Assembly: GCA_002497895.1 (NCBI GenBank)
Contig: DAFD01000086.1
Span: forward strand, 1 to 14,552
DNA from: Euryarchaeota archaeon UBA175
GTDB taxonomy: Archaea; Thermoplasmatota; Poseidoniia; Poseidoniales; Thalassarchaeaceae
Direction of reading: 5' to 3'
DNA length: 14,552 nucleotides
Positions within the stretch are counted from its first letter, which is position 1; each line of letters starts with the position of its first letter. Below, one piece after another: positions 13,055 through 14,552 of this stretch. A program made the translations under genes and the position numbers. The notes below the pieces were generated by a model, which was not told the DNA's origin, searched no databases, and saw only the letters and a program-made list of their open reading frames with translations.

Positions 13055-14065
13055 TCAAAGTCCTGAATCCCTGAGCCGGTCGAGTGCCTCTTTCTGATTC
13101 TTATTCACTTGCTCCGGCTCTGCGAGTATGAATTCGATATCTAGAGGTCCGCCGTCGTGCCCGTGTCCTGCAAGACGACGGCGATCACCAATCCGTGTGC
13201 CTTCAGCCACTTCGATTTGTACTCGCTTTCCTGCCGGAGTATGGATACGAACCGCACCTCCTAACATCAGAGTCGAGTATGTAACCGCAACTTCCTGAAT
13301 CAATTTGCCACCTTCCCATCTACGACCTTCTTCGGCATCGAGGCGGATTGTGATTAGGAGATCACCTGCTTCTCCTTGCGGATGTTCGTGCCCCATTTTC
13401 TTCAGACGAAGTTGCTGGCCGTGCTGAGCGCCTGATGGAACGTTGACGGTAATTGTTGAGGAACGTGATTCAACACCCTTTCCCGAACATTGTGGACAAG
13501 CCTTTCGCGAATTGAATGAGGTCCCTTCACAGCGTTTGCAGATACGCAGACGGCGATGACCAAATTCGATTTTGGTGCCGGACAATGCTTGTTGCAGGTT
13601 GATGTCGATACCAGCCTCGATATCTGGACCACGTTGGGACGGTGGCGCTTGTTGAGGTCGGCGTTGTTGGCGGCTTTGTTGTTGGAACTGAGGTTCGCCA
13701 CCACCCTTTCCACCCATGAATTGGTTGAGAATGTCTGAGAAGTCAAAGCCAGCACCCTGACCTTTTCCTACGAATGGATTGCTGCCTCTGCCGTGCCCCC
13801 CAGAACCGCTGAATCCTGAGAATGGGTTGCCGCCGCGGGCGAACATTTCCTCGATACGTTGTTGCTGATCGTATTCCTTGCGCGCGGCTGCAGTTCCAAT
13901 CTGATCGTAGGCCGCTTGGATTGCCTTGAATCTCTCCTCAGCGGCCGCATCGCCCGGGTTACGATCGGGGTGATGCTGTCGGGCGAGCTTGCGATAAGAT
14001 CGCTTGACTTCTGCATCTGTGGCATCCTTGCCGACGCCGAGGACGCGGTAGGGATCCTCTGACAT
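13055..14065 (-). CDS. dnaJ: DnaJ-type co-chaperone (Hsp40) with half-size zinc finger
   Basis: This 336-residue cytoplasmic J-protein stimulates Hsp70 (DnaK) ATPase and delivers unfolded clients. The J domain (1-67) contains DPYRVLGVGKDATDAEVKRS and the HPD motif at 32-34. A Gly/Phe-rich segment (79-123) and a Gln/Pro-rich linker (126-146) follow. Then come the client-binding domains, with only two zinc-type repeats, CKRCEGTS (176-183) and CPQCSGKG (190-197), against four in bacterial type I DnaJ. GDLLITIRL (235-243) and a C-terminal second beta domain (LMLGGAVRIHTPAGKRVQIE) are present. The frame can be extended one codon to GTG 14068; ATG 14065 is preferred. No dnaK or grpE is within the window. 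Confidence 0.9.
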   Translation of the reverse strand: MSEDPYRVLGVGKDATDAEVKRSYRKLARQHHPDRNPGDAAAEERFKAIQAAYDQIGTAAARKEYDQQQRIEEMFARGGNPFSGFSGSGGHGRGSNPFVGKGQGAGFDFSDILNQFMGGKGGGEPQFQQQSRQQRRPQQAPPSQRGPDIEAGIDINLQQALSGTKIEFGHRRLRICKRCEGTSFNSRKACPQCSGKGVESRSSTITVNVPSGAQHGQQLRLKKMGHEHPQGEAGDLLITIRLDAEEGRRWEGGKLIQEVAVTYSTLMLGGAVRIHTPAGKRVQIEVAEGTRIGDRRRLAGHGHDGGPLDIEFILAEPEQVNKNQKEALDRLRDSGL

Positions 14066-14162
14066 CACTGTGCTTCGTGAGCCGGACCTCCTTGAATCCT
14101 CGCGATGGCATGAGGCAAAATCCAGCCGTATTGCTCAAGTTAGGGAACCCACACGGTGGGCT
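14066..14162. promoter_or_regulatory. Divergent intergenic region between dnaJ and the FAH-family gene
   Basis: This gap of 97 bases must hold promoters for both directions. GGAGGT (minus strand) lies some 20 nt before the dnaJ ATG, rather far for a ribosome-binding site. GGCAAAATCC near 14115 is the most TATA-like run for the plus gene. CCCAC-ACG-GTGGG (14148-14160) is a small hairpin ending 2 nt before the plus-strand ATG and could hide its start. No tRNA-like fold is seen. Confidence 0.35.
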
Positions 14163-14552
14163 ATGGGACTAGGATGGTGCTGCTTCAGGAATTATGCCGG
14201 ACACGCGGCTGAGATAGGAGGAGACATCTCTGAGGAGTACCCACGGTTTTTCCTCAAACCCGCAAGCGCTCACGTCGAAGCCTCGGCAGATGGAACGAAC
14301 ACAATCGAACTCATGCACGGCGACGAGCACATCGACCATGAGGTAGAGTTGGTCGTAAGGTTGGGCAAGGATTTGCAGCCCGAAGCAATGTGCGTTGGCT
14401 GCGATACCACTAACCGAACGCGGCAGAGTTTGGCCAAGGACAAGCGCTGGCCATGGACCGAGGGCAAGGCCTTCCGAGGCAGCGGAGTTCTGGGCACTTG
14501 GGTGCCTTACAGTGACGAAGTCATGCAAGTAAAATTGAGTGTTAATGGAGAG
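14163..14552 (+). CDS. Fumarylacetoacetate hydrolase (FAH) family protein, 3' truncated by window end
   Basis: The frame is open from ATG 14163 to the end of the window (130 residues, no stop). The family pattern is clear: FRNYAGHAAEIG (8-19), RFFLKPASAHVEA (28-40), and the metal-binding HEVELVVRLGK (59-69) with Glu60 and Glu62. VGCDTTNR (78-85) carries Asp81, and KAFRGSGVLGTWVP (102-115) stands where relatives read K-x-F-D-x-x-x-P-x-G-P-W. Relatives are Mg-dependent acylpyruvases, isomerases, hydratases or decarboxylases of aromatic and keto-acid pathways, so the reaction cannot be fixed. The frame is open for some codons upstream without a start codon, so this ATG is preferred. The CC after Trp5 and the altered C-terminal core motif are unusual. 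Confidence 0.82.
   Translation, partial: MGLGWCCFRNYAGHAAEIGGDISEEYPRFFLKPASAHVEASADGTNTIELMHGDEHIDHEVELVVRLGKDLQPEAMCVGCDTTNRTRQSLAKDKRWPWTEGKAFRGSGVLGTWVPYSDEVMQVKLSVNGE

Noticed and set aside
14169..14528. 119-residue minus-strand frame at the right end
   Set aside because: It is antisense to the FAH-family gene, whose plus-strand translation shows clear motifs.

Overview
The window reads as archaeal chromosomal DNA, most probably from a marine Group II-like euryarchaeon (Candidatus Poseidoniales) or a close relative. The main support is a contiguous minus-strand run of Pus10, ribosomal protein L21e, RNA polymerase subunit RpoF/Rpb4, a DUF655 protein and KsgA/Dim1. This order is characteristic of Archaea, and L21e, RpoF and DUF655 do not occur in Bacteria. 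Phosphoglycerate kinase is also of the archaeal type. Among these genes lie genes of more bacterial style: plant-type [2Fe-2S] ferredoxin, DUF971, a large RND/MMPL transporter, a DnaJ-type chaperone and a fumarylacetoacetate hydrolase-family enzyme. That mix fits mesophilic marine Euryarchaeota. The lineage call is inference from gene content only.

Layout. 1-88: the 3' end of a plus-strand gene. 109-348: a small two-helix membrane protein. 408-1643: phosphoglycerate kinase (minus), divergent from an M24 metallopeptidase (1756-3012, plus), which is followed by a MIP18/DUF59-like protein (3080-3373, plus). 3382-4232 (minus): a tight three-gene unit of ferredoxin, an unlisted 58-residue membrane protein and a cupin. 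4314-5405 (minus): an unrecognised protein with a Lys/Glu-rich helical half and a four-cysteine zinc-ribbon-like module. 5507-9238 (minus): the pus10-rpl21e-rpoF-DUF655-ksgA translation/transcription cluster. 9402-13015 (minus): a 1093-residue RND transporter translationally coupled to DUF971. 13055-14065 (minus): a DnaJ-type co-chaperone. 14163 to the end (plus): the start of a FAH-family hydrolase.

How the genes work together. The central cluster links tRNA T-loop pseudouridylation, ribosome structure, the RNA polymerase stalk and 16S rRNA dimethylation. A perfect 17-nt palindrome sits between a TATA-like box and the expected transcription start upstream of pus10, so the cluster may be regulated from there. 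Several genes in it are followed by short GC-rich hairpins very close to their stop codons. Many internal genes have clear GGAG/GGTGA ribosome-binding sites, which move several starts inward from the longest ORF. Pgk and the RND gene look possibly leaderless.

I see no CRISPR array, insertion sequence, tRNA or rRNA gene. No intergenic gap exceeds about 165 bases. I found no evidence for an entirely new multi-gene system. The most unusual signals are the pus10 palindrome, the DUF971 zinc-site substitution (His to Cys), the half-size DnaJ zinc finger, the two extra helices and four cysteine pairs of the RND protein, the unknown zinc-ribbon protein with a structured leader, and the small membrane protein tucked between ferredoxin and cupin.
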